A stretch of DNA of 64,000 nucleotides from Phycobacter sedimenti (lineage in GTDB: Bacteria > Pseudomonadota > Alphaproteobacteria > Rhodobacterales > Rhodobacteraceae). Shown piece by piece: positions 34,774-43,686 of the stretch (position 1 is the first letter of the stretch; each line of letters begins with the position of its first letter). Under the pieces are notes generated by a model. It made no database searches. It saw only the letters and a list, made by a program, of their open reading frames with translations, and was not told where the DNA came from. Where the stretch lies: NCBI RefSeq assembly GCF_038148855.1, contig NZ_JBBVGR010000008.1:1-64000 (forward strand), in the 5' to 3' direction. Made by a program: the position numbers and the translations under genes.

Positions 34774-35094
34774 TCAGATGCTTTCGTTGATCCAGCTTTG
34801 CAGTGCGGCCTTGGGAGCGGCACCGGCGCGGTTGGAGACAACCTGACCGTCCTTGAAGATGAACAGCGCCGGAATGCCGCGCACGCCCATGGCGGCGGCA
34901 GAGTTCGGGTTGCTGTCGACATCGACCTTGGCGATTTTCACCTTGTCACCGTATTCAGCGGCCAGCTCTTCCAGAGCCGGGCCAATCTGCTTGCAGGGGC
35001 CGCACCATTCGGCCCAGAAGTCCACGACTACGGGAACGGGAGAATTCTTGACTTCTGCGTCAAAGGTTTCGTCGGTGACGGCTACGGTGGACAT
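34774..35094 (-). CDS. trxA: Thioredoxin
   Basis: Cytoplasmic dithiol-disulfide oxidoreductase, 106 residues from ATG 35094 with CAGGAG eight bases upstream. Active site WCGPC with Cys31 and Cys34; the cis-Pro region GIPALFIF follows. It lies 62 bases after addA on the same strand. Confidence 0.97.
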   Translation of the reverse strand: MSTVAVTDETFDAEVKNSPVPVVVDFWAEWCGPCKQIGPALEELAAEYGDKVKIAKVDVDSNPNSAAAMGVRGIPALFIFKDGQVVSNRAGAAPKAALQSWINESI

Positions 35095-35156
35095 GGAAAT
35101 GTCTCCTGAGATGAGTGGCAACTGGATGCAGAACCTAGGTAGGGCTTAAGGTCTCG

Positions 35157-38100
35157 TCAAGGTTCCCCGTGTCGTGCAAAGGCCGCAGTCACAAGATCGT
35201 GCGGCAGGGGCATCAGGCTCGCGTTACGGGTCCACAAAAGGGCGGTTTCCACGGTCTTGTCCGGGTAGATCTGTGCCAAGGCAAGGGCATAGGCGCCCAT
35301 TTGCCGCAGCAATCCTTCGGGGCAGTCCGCCACCGTTTGCGGCACAGTTGCGTTTGATTTGAAGTCCACCGCAAGAACACGATCCGGTCCTACGATCAGC
35401 CGGTCGATCACCCCATGCAGGCGCAGGCCATCGATTTCGGCAGTGACGGGCACTTCGGCCAGGGTATCGGGGACAAAGACATGGGTCAGATCCGGGTTGC
35501 GCAGCACGGCGCTGGTTTCTGCCAACAACGGCTCAGTGTCTTCTGCGTTTTCCAGAAGGCTCTGCGCAAGGTCGGGCCACCTGTCCTGGGGTTGTCCGGG
35601 AAGGTGCTCAAGCAGCAGGTGAAGGGCCGTTCCGCGCGCTTTGGCAACCTCCTCGTCCAGCCCCTGATCGCCAGGCAGAGCCTTGGCGCCGCCCAGTTCG
35701 GACGGGCTGAGGGTCGCATCGGGCGCAACATAGGGCGGGGCAGGGCGCGTAAAGAGGTCCGGTAGTGAGACCGTTTTGGTTTCGGGCGCTTCGCGATGGA
35801 CAAGTTCCAGCCCCTCCCAATCGCCATGCTGCATCCGCAGGCCCGGCCCGCCGGGCATGTCGGCCTCGACCCCGCCGCCGGTGCGCAGGGCGCCTTCGAC
35901 CATCTGGTACCAGCTGTCGCCCTCTTTCGACAGCTCTCCGGCGCTGGCGACGATCAGCCACTTTTCCGCCCGTGTCAGAGCCACATACAAGAGCCGCAGC
36001 CGTTCATTCCGCTGCTTCTCCTGCGCGGCATCGCGCGCGGCCAGCATCGCCGCTGGCATTTGGTCCTTGGGAACCCGCCACAAAGGCGCGCCCTCTGCCA
36101 CGATGATTTCGGCATCGGTCGGCGGCTTGCGCTTGGCGGTATCGGGCAGGATCACGATCGGCGCCTCCAGCCCCTTGGAGCCATGCACCGACATCACCCG
36201 GATCATATCGCCAGCCGCGCCCATCTGGCGCTTGATCTCCAGATCGTCGGTCTGCATCCAGACCAGAAACCCGGTGAGGCTGGGAATATCCGTGCGTTCA
36301 TAGGCCAGCGCCTGGGACAACAGCGCGTTGATCCCGTCCTCCGCCTCGGGGCCGAGACGCCCCAATAGCCGCTGGCGCCCCTTGTGGCGGGTCAGCACCC
36401 GTTCGATCAGGTCATAGGGACGCAGGAAATCGGTCTGGCTGCGCAGATCGTCAAGGATTTCCATCGTGTCGCGGAACTCACCCGCCCGCTCTCGCAGGGC
36501 GGTCCACAGGTAGCTGCCCGGCTTGCGACGGTGCGCAAGGTCAAACAGCATCTGCTCGGACCAGCCAAACAGCGGTGATTTCAGCGCGGCGGCCAGCGAC
36601 AGGTTGTCCTCGGGGGTGGCGAGGAAGGACAAAAGCGCGGCGATGTCCTTGACCGCCAGTTCCGCGCCTACCTTCAGACGGTCGGCCCCGGCGATGGGCA
36701 GGCGCGCGGCCTTGCAGGCGCGGATGATTTCGGAAAACAGCTCGGACCGGCGTTGCACAAGGATCAGAAAATCGCCCGCATGTACCGGGCGGCGCTGGAA
36801 AGTGCCGCGGGTGGGGCAGTCTTCGGGGATGGTGACCTTGTCGTCGATCATCCGCTTGATTTCACGGGCGATCCGCTCGGCCAGGATTACCGTGTGATGG
36901 CGTGCACCCGGCCGGTCGACAGGGTCGGTCCAGTCGCGGTCCTCTTCCTCGTCCACCTTTTCCACCGCTGGCCAGAGATCCACCCGCCCCGGCAGGTCGG
37001 ACTTGAAGGCGCGGTGAAGGGACTCTTTGTGAAACCCTGCGCGGGGGAAATCCTGAAATACCAGATCGACCAGCTTCAGGATCGCTGCCGAGGAACGGAA
37101 GGAAAACTCCAGCGCTGCATTCTGAAGGCCCGCGCCTGTCTCGGCCAGACGTTGCCCGAACTCTTCCTGCATGCGGTCAAAGGCATCGGGGTCGGCACCC
37201 TGGAAGGAGTAGATCGACTGTTTCTTGTCGCCGACCACGAAAATCGTGCGCTCCACCTCGGACCGCGCCCCGGCGCCTGATGTGAATTCCTGCGCGAGTT
37301 TCTCGATCACGTCCCATTGCACCGGGCTGGTGTCCTGCGCCTCGTCCACCAGGATGTGATCAATCCCGCCATCAAGGCGATAGAGCACCCAGGCCGCCAC
37401 CGCCGGATCGTTCAAGAGGTTCCGCGCCTTCAGGATCAGGTCATCGAAGTCGAGCCAGCCGCGCAGCTGCTTGCGCCGTTCGTACTCCGGCAGGAATGCT
37501 GCGGCAAAGGCATGAAGGTCTTTGGACTTCTCTGCTGCCATCAGGGCAAGGCGTTTGGCGCGGGCATCTTCTACCCGCAGCATGAAGGGTTCCAGCCGGT
37601 CCATCAGATCGGCATGCGCCTCGCGCAGCTTTTTCGTCGGGAAGCTGCCGATCTTGCCGATGAACGGCTCCTTGGCGCTGGCCCCAGTCAGAAAAACAGA
37701 CTCTAACAATGGCAAATCATCGATAGAGGGCACCCCGATCCCAGCCAGTTTCACGGCGGCTTTCTGATCGTTTGTTCCACCTTGGGCCAGCATCTCGCGG
37801 GTGCGGGCCAGAAGGTCGGCCTCGCCACCAAGAAACACGAGATCTTCCAGCGCGCCGGCATCAAATCCTTCGGGCAGCTCGAACAGTTTCAGTAGCCCTG
37901 CGCGATCCAGGGGCGCTGCGAACTCGGCTCGGCGTTGGCAGATGGCGGCGGTCAGCTCGTCAAAATCGCTGCCGGCCACATGGCGGGCAAGGGCGTCCAC
38001 CAGATGCGCTTCTGGCCCCCTGGCAATGTCCTCGACGATTTCGGCGCGCAGCAGAGTGGCTGCGCGGTCTTCCATCTCGGCAAACTGCGGGCTGACGCCG

Positions 38101-38519
38101 GCCTCAAGCGGGAAGCGCCGCAACAGGGAGGAACAGAAGGAGTGGATCGTCTGGATCTTGAGGCCACCGGGCGTTTCAATCGCGCGGGCAAACAGCGTGC
38201 GTGCCTGTGCCAGCCCCTCGCCATGGGCCACGTCGCTGGCACCCAGTTCCTCTAGCGCGGCGGCAAGCTCAGTATCCCCCAGCATTGCCCATTCGCCCAA
38301 GCGCTGGAACAGGCGGTTCTGCATCTCGCTGGCGGCGGCCTTGGTGTAGGTCAGGCAGAGGATATGCTGCGGCTGAACGCCCCGCAGCAGCAGCCGTGCC
38401 ACCCTGTCAGTCAGAACCTTGGTCTTGCCCGATCCGGCATTGGCCGCCAGCCAGGTCGAGGCATCGGGCCGTGCGGCGCGAAACTGTGCCTCGGATGCCG
38501 CATCGCGGGGGGCGTTCAT
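35157..38519 (-). CDS. addA: Double-strand break repair helicase-nuclease AddA
   Basis: Helicase and nuclease subunit of the AddAB complex (RecBCD-like). The 1120 residues from ATG 38519 (MNAPRDAASEAQFRAARPDAS) have Walker A ANAGSGKTK, ILVDEAQDTSPVQW (motif II), VYVALTRAEKWL-type LLYVALTRAEKW, and C-terminal RecB-type nuclease motif VDFKSN. The start overlaps the addB stop (ATGA). The upstream in-frame extension to 38558 is rejected. Confidence 0.95.
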   Translation of the reverse strand: MNAPRDAASEAQFRAARPDASTWLAANAGSGKTKVLTDRVARLLLRGVQPQHILCLTYTKAAASEMQNRLFQRLGEWAMLGDTELAAALEELGASDVAHGEGLAQARTLFARAIETPGGLKIQTIHSFCSSLLRRFPLEAGVSPQFAEMEDRAATLLRAEIVEDIARGPEAHLVDALARHVAGSDFDELTAAICQRRAEFAAPLDRAGLLKLFELPEGFDAGALEDLVFLGGEADLLARTREMLAQGGTNDQKAAVKLAGIGVPSIDDLPLLESVFLTGASAKEPFIGKIGSFPTKKLREAHADLMDRLEPFMLRVEDARAKRLALMAAEKSKDLHAFAAAFLPEYERRKQLRGWLDFDDLILKARNLLNDPAVAAWVLYRLDGGIDHILVDEAQDTSPVQWDVIEKLAQEFTSGAGARSEVERTIFVVGDKKQSIYSFQGADPDAFDRMQEEFGQRLAETGAGLQNAALEFSFRSSAAILKLVDLVFQDFPRAGFHKESLHRAFKSDLPGRVDLWPAVEKVDEEEDRDWTDPVDRPGARHHTVILAERIAREIKRMIDDKVTIPEDCPTRGTFQRRPVHAGDFLILVQRRSELFSEIIRACKAARLPIAGADRLKVGAELAVKDIAALLSFLATPEDNLSLAAALKSPLFGWSEQMLFDLAHRRKPGSYLWTALRERAGEFRDTMEILDDLRSQTDFLRPYDLIERVLTRHKGRQRLLGRLGPEAEDGINALLSQALAYERTDIPSLTGFLVWMQTDDLEIKRQMGAAGDMIRVMSVHGSKGLEAPIVILPDTAKRKPPTDAEIIVAEGAPLWRVPKDQMPAAMLAARDAAQEKQRNERLRLLYVALTRAEKWLIVASAGELSKEGDSWYQMVEGALRTGGGVEADMPGGPGLRMQHGDWEGLELVHREAPETKTVSLPDLFTRPAPPYVAPDATLSPSELGGAKALPGDQGLDEEVAKARGTALHLLLEHLPGQPQDRWPDLAQSLLENAEDTEPLLAETSAVLRNPDLTHVFVPDTLAEVPVTAEIDGLRLHGVIDRLIVGPDRVLAVDFKSNATVPQTVADCPEGLLRQMGAYALALAQIYPDKTVETALLWTRNASLMPLPHDLVTAAFARHGEP

Positions 38520-41452
38520 GTCAGATCCTCCGGCTTCGGCGTGTCGCTGCGGTCCCATTCGCCAAAGCGTGCAAGGTGGTCGTAATCCCCGGCAAAATCG
38601 TCCCGGTGGACCATGCGGCGGCTACTGTAGCCCTGCGCGGGGTCGAAATAGGCTTCGATCAGTGTCTTGAGTTCCGACCAGACCTTGGCCGGAGGTTCAT
38701 CCGCAAGCGGCGCGGGGACCTCCTTGATTGGGGATTTGAGGCCGATGAAGACCGCCCGTTCCACCCGCGCGGCGCCATAGTCCCTGAACGCGCCCTGTTC
38801 GGCCATGGCGGCCTCGATCAACAGCTGTTTGTCAAAGGCGCGCTGTTGTTTCTCGGTTGGCGGATCGCCGGTCTTGTAGTCGAACAGATGCAGGCAGCCA
38901 CGTGCGTCCACGTCGATCCGGTCGGCTTGACCGATGATCTCGAAATCAAGGGGAGCAAGCGTGACCCCGCCTTTCAGTTCAAAGCCCGATGGGCGTGCAT
39001 TGGCGCGGCGGGTCTGCTCTCCGGCGACAAAGCTTTCGGCTATGCGGGCAATCCGCGCCAGCCACAGGCTGCGGGCGACGGGCCAGGGAACCTCGGCCTG
39101 CAATTGTTCGCGGGTGCGTTCGATTAGTATCTCTGGCGTCAGCAGATCCGGGTTGTCGCGGCTGTCGCGGATGAAATCCTCGAAGACCTTGTGCACGACG
39201 ATCCCGCGCAGCAGCGCATCGGGTTCCCGCATCAGCGGATCGAGTGGTTTCAGGCGCAGCACGTGCTTTGCGTAGATCGCGTAAGGATCGCGGATCAGGC
39301 GCGGGATTTCGGTGACCGACAGCCTGCGGGGACGTGCGTAAACAGGCGGGCGTGGGGCAGGGCGCTGGGCGGGATCGCTCGGCAGCGGCGCCTCTAGCAC
39401 GGTGGACCAGTCAAGCCAGACCTGACCACGGGCGCGCATCGCATCAAGGGCCGCGCGACCGCCTTGATCCGGCAGACCGCGCAGCAAATTCTGCATCCGG
39501 TTGAGCCAGCGCGAAGGGACCGTATCGGCCTCTTCCGAACGCACGGCGCGGGTCAGCCAGACCTCGGGCGCGGCCACGGCCTGCTGGAAATCATGCGCCG
39601 ACAGACCGATGCGCCGCTCGGGCAACAGTAGACCCGCCTTGTGGCGCATCTGGCGATTGAGCCAGGGATCGGGGCTGGCGGCCTCGGGCCAGCTGCCCTC
39701 GTTGAGGCCCGCAAGTATGACAAGATCGGCGCCCTGAACACGGGCCTCAAGCGTGCCCCAGATCATGATCGAGCCATAGGGCGCATCGCGGTCGCGGACC
39801 TCTCCTTGCGCCAGAAGCGCGCCCAGAAGATCGGCAAAATCGTGGGCGTTCATCTCGCCGCCGTAGTGGGCGTTCTCTTCGAGGTCGATGATCACTTCTA
39901 GAGCCTTTTGACCGGCCTTCTTGTCCCACAGGGTGCCGCTGCCGGTCGTCTGACTGCCCGCTGCAATGCCTTCGGCGCGAATTCGCAGGCGGGCGATCCA
40001 ATCAGACAGGTGCAAAGTGCCGGAGATGGACTGATCGGCGAACTGTTCACTCAGCCAATCGGCCCAGCCGGGCAGCAGATCATGTGTAGCGGCATAGGCG
40101 GCAAAGCTGTCTGCATCCGGGAAGGGCGGACCCTTGCGGCGCAGGTGCAACTCATAGTCGCGGGTGTGGCGTAGATGTTCCCCGCGCGCCGCGTCTGGTC
40201 CGTCATGGGTCAGCGGGTGTTTCAGCAGCGTTAGCAGCCTGTCCGGCGTCAACTCGTGACAGAACAGCTCTGCCACATGGCGCAGGAACCGGCCGGGCGG
40301 GGAGAGTTGCAGGGGCTGGCCAGCGGAGTCATCTGGCAGGATGTCCCAGCGATCCAGAGCGGCGGAGACCTGCCGCGTCAGCATCCGGTCCGGGGTGATC
40401 AGCGCGGCGGTCTGGCCATCCTCGGCGGCCTGCCGCAGGCGCAAGGCGATGGCGAGCGCCTCTGCCCTTGGGTTCGGGGCTTCGACCAGCGTGATGGTGT
40501 CGGTCGCGTGGTCTAGATCGGTCAGCTGTGGTCCCTCGCTCATCCAGGCGTCGGTCACGGGCGCGGGGCGCAGCGCGAGCGAGACCATCCGGTTGCGCGC
40601 CGGGTAGGGCGGGGCATCCGGGGTCCAGGGCTGCACATCGCGCGGTGACAGCTCCAGATCCTTCATCAGCTTGTAAAATCGGTACTGCGGATGATCTTCG
40701 GAGATCAGCGGATCGTCCAGCCCCTCCCAGACGCGATCCGGTTGGTCGAAATCGAATCCGGGCAGCACCACCGCGCCTTGGGGCAGGCGGGCAATCGCCT
40801 CCATCAGCATCAAGGTGGTGCCCCGTGACCCGGTCGAGCCGGCAAGGATGACCGGGTGTTGCGGCGGGGAGTTCTGCCACTGGTCGATCAGGTTCAGCAC
40901 CACCTGCCGCTGGCGGGCCTCCTTGTCCATGGCGTCATCCGTGCGGTCCACGAATTCATCGGCGATGGCAATGAACTGCTGGGCGCGTGACCAGTGGTCG
41001 GATTGATCGGAAACGTCCAGATTGCGGATGGTCTCCGGGCTGACGCCTTCGCTTTGCATCTCGTCGAACAGCGTCGCAAGGCTGTCGGAAAGATCATAGA
41101 GCGAGGCGCGCGACGCCAGATCAGGCTGTGCATCGAGCAGCTTGGCGATTAGCTGCGACAGTTCGAGCCGACGGCGCAGGGCGGGCAGGGCCGGAGGCAA
41201 CCCGCTAAGCGCGGCGCGCTGGGCCAGATCGGTGAGCAGCATCAGACGCGGCAAGAGTAGGGTGGGACCAGCATCGAACAGGCTGCGCACCCGGCGCTGC
41301 ATACGGGCGGTGTTGACGATGACTTCGGCGCGGGCCAGGGCCTCGGGCGGATGCCCTGCGCTGCGGGCGATTAGCCCCTTGACCAGGGCGCGCGGGAAAT
41401 CGACGCCGCATGGCACGGCAAAAACGCGGGGTCTTTCCTGTGGTTCAAACAT
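38516..41452 (-). CDS. addB: Double-strand break repair protein AddB
   Basis: The partner subunit of AddA, 978 residues from ATG 41452 (MFEPQERPRVFAVPCGVDF). It is an alphaproteobacterial-type AddB: a degenerate helicase with no clear Walker A and a C-terminal RecB-type nuclease domain (HLFDYKTGDPP). Its start overlaps the murU stop by eight bases. The role is DNA-end resection up to a chi-like sequence. Confidence 0.93.
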   Translation of the reverse strand: MFEPQERPRVFAVPCGVDFPRALVKGLIARSAGHPPEALARAEVIVNTARMQRRVRSLFDAGPTLLLPRLMLLTDLAQRAALSGLPPALPALRRRLELSQLIAKLLDAQPDLASRASLYDLSDSLATLFDEMQSEGVSPETIRNLDVSDQSDHWSRAQQFIAIADEFVDRTDDAMDKEARQRQVVLNLIDQWQNSPPQHPVILAGSTGSRGTTLMLMEAIARLPQGAVVLPGFDFDQPDRVWEGLDDPLISEDHPQYRFYKLMKDLELSPRDVQPWTPDAPPYPARNRMVSLALRPAPVTDAWMSEGPQLTDLDHATDTITLVEAPNPRAEALAIALRLRQAAEDGQTAALITPDRMLTRQVSAALDRWDILPDDSAGQPLQLSPPGRFLRHVAELFCHELTPDRLLTLLKHPLTHDGPDAARGEHLRHTRDYELHLRRKGPPFPDADSFAAYAATHDLLPGWADWLSEQFADQSISGTLHLSDWIARLRIRAEGIAAGSQTTGSGTLWDKKAGQKALEVIIDLEENAHYGGEMNAHDFADLLGALLAQGEVRDRDAPYGSIMIWGTLEARVQGADLVILAGLNEGSWPEAASPDPWLNRQMRHKAGLLLPERRIGLSAHDFQQAVAAPEVWLTRAVRSEEADTVPSRWLNRMQNLLRGLPDQGGRAALDAMRARGQVWLDWSTVLEAPLPSDPAQRPAPRPPVYARPRRLSVTEIPRLIRDPYAIYAKHVLRLKPLDPLMREPDALLRGIVVHKVFEDFIRDSRDNPDLLTPEILIERTREQLQAEVPWPVARSLWLARIARIAESFVAGEQTRRANARPSGFELKGGVTLAPLDFEIIGQADRIDVDARGCLHLFDYKTGDPPTEKQQRAFDKQLLIEAAMAEQGAFRDYGAARVERAVFIGLKSPIKEVPAPLADEPPAKVWSELKTLIEAYFDPAQGYSSRRMVHRDDFAGDYDHLARFGEWDRSDTPKPEDLT

Positions 41453-42140
41453 GGACGTTTGCCAGCATCTGTTCGGCCAGGGCGATCCCCTCGGGGTGGC
41501 CGACATCGCACCAGTGGCCGGGGTATTCCAGTGCCACAAGGCGCCCGGCGTCGATCATCGGGTTCCAGAGCAGGCGGGTGGAAAAGGCCTGCTCGTCGAT
41601 GGCGCGCAACCCGTCCGTCTTGATGATCTGCACTCCGCCCCAGACCAGACCACCGCCCCAGGAGATACGCCCGTTCCCATCGGACGAGAAATCGCCGCCG
41701 CCCTGGCGCCCAACGGCCCGCGCCAGCGGCACACACAGCATCAGGCCGTCCATTCGCGCAGGATCCCATGCCGCGCGCAGCAACTGAAACGGGTTGGGAC
41801 CGCTCCAGATCGCGTCCGAATTGGAGGTGTAAATCGGCCCCTCGCCCAAGAGCGGCAAAGCATGGCGCAGGCCACCGCCGGTATCAAGGATCCCGGGCTG
41901 CTCGTCGCTGATCAGAACCGCTTGGAGCGCCAGATGGTTCTGCAGGATATCGGCCTTGTAATGGGTGTTGACCACGATCCGGTCAGGCCCAACCGCGCGG
42001 GCCAGATCCAGCGTGTGATCGATCAGCGGACGACCGGCGACCGGGATCATGGGCTTTGGAATGTCGCGGGTCAGAGCCTTCATTCGGGTGCCGAAACCGG
42101 CGGCATAGACCATGACCGAGCGTGGGAAAGATCTATCCAT
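41445..42140 (-). CDS. murU: Nucleotidyltransferase, likely MurNAc-1-phosphate uridylyltransferase MurU
   Basis: A 231-residue sugar-1-phosphate nucleotidyltransferase: N-terminal AAGFGTRM (NTP loop) and IPKPMIPVAGRPLIDH, then LDTGGGLRHAL. Because the amgK-type kinase precedes it with one-base spacing, I assign the MurU function of the peptidoglycan recycling route that bypasses de novo UDP-MurNAc synthesis. A mannose-1-phosphate or glucose-1-phosphate enzyme is possible, but the kinase-MurU pair is specific. Confidence 0.8.
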   Translation of the reverse strand: MDRSFPRSVMVYAAGFGTRMKALTRDIPKPMIPVAGRPLIDHTLDLARAVGPDRIVVNTHYKADILQNHLALQAVLISDEQPGILDTGGGLRHALPLLGEGPIYTSNSDAIWSGPNPFQLLRAAWDPARMDGLMLCVPLARAVGRQGGGDFSSDGNGRISWGGGLVWGGVQIIKTDGLRAIDEQAFSTRLLWNPMIDAGRLVALEYPGHWCDVGHPEGIALAEQMLANVHV

Positions 42141-43136
42141 CTATCTGAGCCTGTCGAGGTTTTCGGCACTGGGCGCGGGCAGTTCGTCCCTCAGCCAATC
42201 TGACAACGGCGCCAGGGCGGGATGGTCCAGCCCCCGCATGACGTGGTCCCAGACGCGGGGGATCAGGTCAAGGTACTGCGGCTTGCCCATCTCCTGCGAC
42301 AGTCGCGCAAATATCCCGAGAATCCTGAGGTTGCGCTGCACACCGATCACCGCATAGGCGGTGCGAAAGCCCGACGGATCGACACCGGAGGTTTCGATAT
42401 AGTGGTCCATCATCTGCATCTCGACCCCTGCAGGGACATCGCGGCGCGCGTCCTGAAGAAGTGAAGCCAGATCATAGGCGGGATGCCCTGTGCGGGCGTC
42501 CTGAAAGTCGATCACCCCGACGCGGGCAATGCCCTCTCGGTCCGGCAGCCACAACAGGTTCTGCGCGTGAAAATCACGGTGCACGAAGACGGGATCGGAT
42601 TTCACGCTTGCGCGCAGGATGTCTTCGAACTGATCCTCAAACCGGTGGGTGAGCACCGGATCCTCTTCTCCGAGGATACCAGCGCGGTAGGAGGTCATCA
42701 CGAGGCTAGCCATCTCGGCCATCACGCGCGGGCCCAGGAGGGTAAGGTCAGGAACTGGCGCCCGGTGGAGGGAAATCAGAAGATCCGTCGCAGCGCGATA
42801 CAGCGGCATTTCCTGCTTTGGCTCCCGGGCAATGACGCTGCTGAACAGCGCATCGCCCAGATCTTCGGTCAGCAAGAGACCCGTTTCGGCGTCCTGCGCG
42901 AGGATTTCAGGGGCGCTTATGCCCTGGTCGCGCAGGTAGGCGTCGACCTCGACAAAGGGGCGGATATCCTCGCCCTTGTCCGGCGGGGCGTCCATCAGGA
43001 CCGCCGTTTCGCCAGTCGGGGAGGTGAGCCGTTCGTACTGGCGCATGGAGGCATCCCCGGCCAGCGGGGCACGCGACCAGGCACCATAGCCTGCCTCTTC
43101 AAGAAACGCGGCAATCAGCTCCGATCTGTCTGTCAT
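42141..43136 (-). CDS. amgK: Aminoglycoside phosphotransferase-like sugar kinase, likely AmgK
   Basis: A 331-residue kinase of the APH family with catalytic loop VHRDFHAQNL and magnesium loop VIDFQDA. The AmgK family phosphorylates the anomeric carbon of MurNAc (and GlcNAc) and feeds MurU, the next gene. Start ATG 43136 lies inside the tsaE end (tsaE stop at 43133), so they are translationally coupled. Substrate is inferred from context. Confidence 0.8.
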   Translation of the reverse strand: MTDRSELIAAFLEEAGYGAWSRAPLAGDASMRQYERLTSPTGETAVLMDAPPDKGEDIRPFVEVDAYLRDQGISAPEILAQDAETGLLLTEDLGDALFSSVIAREPKQEMPLYRAATDLLISLHRAPVPDLTLLGPRVMAEMASLVMTSYRAGILGEEDPVLTHRFEDQFEDILRASVKSDPVFVHRDFHAQNLLWLPDREGIARVGVIDFQDARTGHPAYDLASLLQDARRDVPAGVEMQMMDHYIETSGVDPSGFRTAYAVIGVQRNLRILGIFARLSQEMGKPQYLDLIPRVWDHVMRGLDHPALAPLSDWLRDELPAPSAENLDRLR

Positions 43137-43609
43137 GGAAATATGCGCTCCATCAATGGCTGCCATTTCTCATCACTCCACTGCAGGGTCAGGCGGCGGG
43201 CGTCCTCGTTTTCGGGATCAAGGTCAAAGGTCAGATGCAGGGCATGGGCGGGCGTCAGCTCTTCCAGCCTGTCCGGCCACTCGACCAGGGTGATGGCATC
43301 GTCAAAGGCTGCGATGAGGCCCAGCTCTTCGATTTCGTCGAGCGAGGTCAGCCGGTAAAGGTCAGCGTGCCACAGATCTCCCTCTGGAAGATCGTAGGTC
43401 TGCACCAATGTGAAAGTGGGTGAGGGTACATCCTCGGGCACCTCCTGAAGCGACTGGATCAGGTTGCGCGCAAAATGGGTCTTGCCGGCGCCGATCGGGC
43501 CCTCCAGCAGCAGGCAATCGCCCGGACGCAGGGTCCCGGCGATCTGTTCGGCCAGTTCGGCGGTCTTATCGGGTGTATCAAGGGTGCAGGAATGGGGGCT
43601 TTCGATCAT
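43133..43609 (-). CDS. tsaE: tRNA threonylcarbamoyladenosine synthesis ATPase TsaE
   Basis: ATPase of the t6A biosynthesis complex with TsaB/TsaD. A 158-residue protein from ATG 43609, with P-loop EGPIGAGKTHFAR, switch region SPTFTLVQTY, and LYRLTSLDE. The large open frame reaching 43978 belongs to an overlapping shadow and is rejected. It opens the tsaE-amgK-murU-addB-addA operon. Confidence 0.92.
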   Translation of the reverse strand: MIESPHSCTLDTPDKTAELAEQIAGTLRPGDCLLLEGPIGAGKTHFARNLIQSLQEVPEDVPSPTFTLVQTYDLPEGDLWHADLYRLTSLDEIEELGLIAAFDDAITLVEWPDRLEELTPAHALHLTFDLDPENEDARRLTLQWSDEKWQPLMERIFP

Positions 43610-43686
43610 GGCCACACAATGGCCTTGCGCGCCCGTCGCTGCAAGCGGGATCGCCCGGCGGATGAGGCGCCGGGCGAGGTTGTTCG

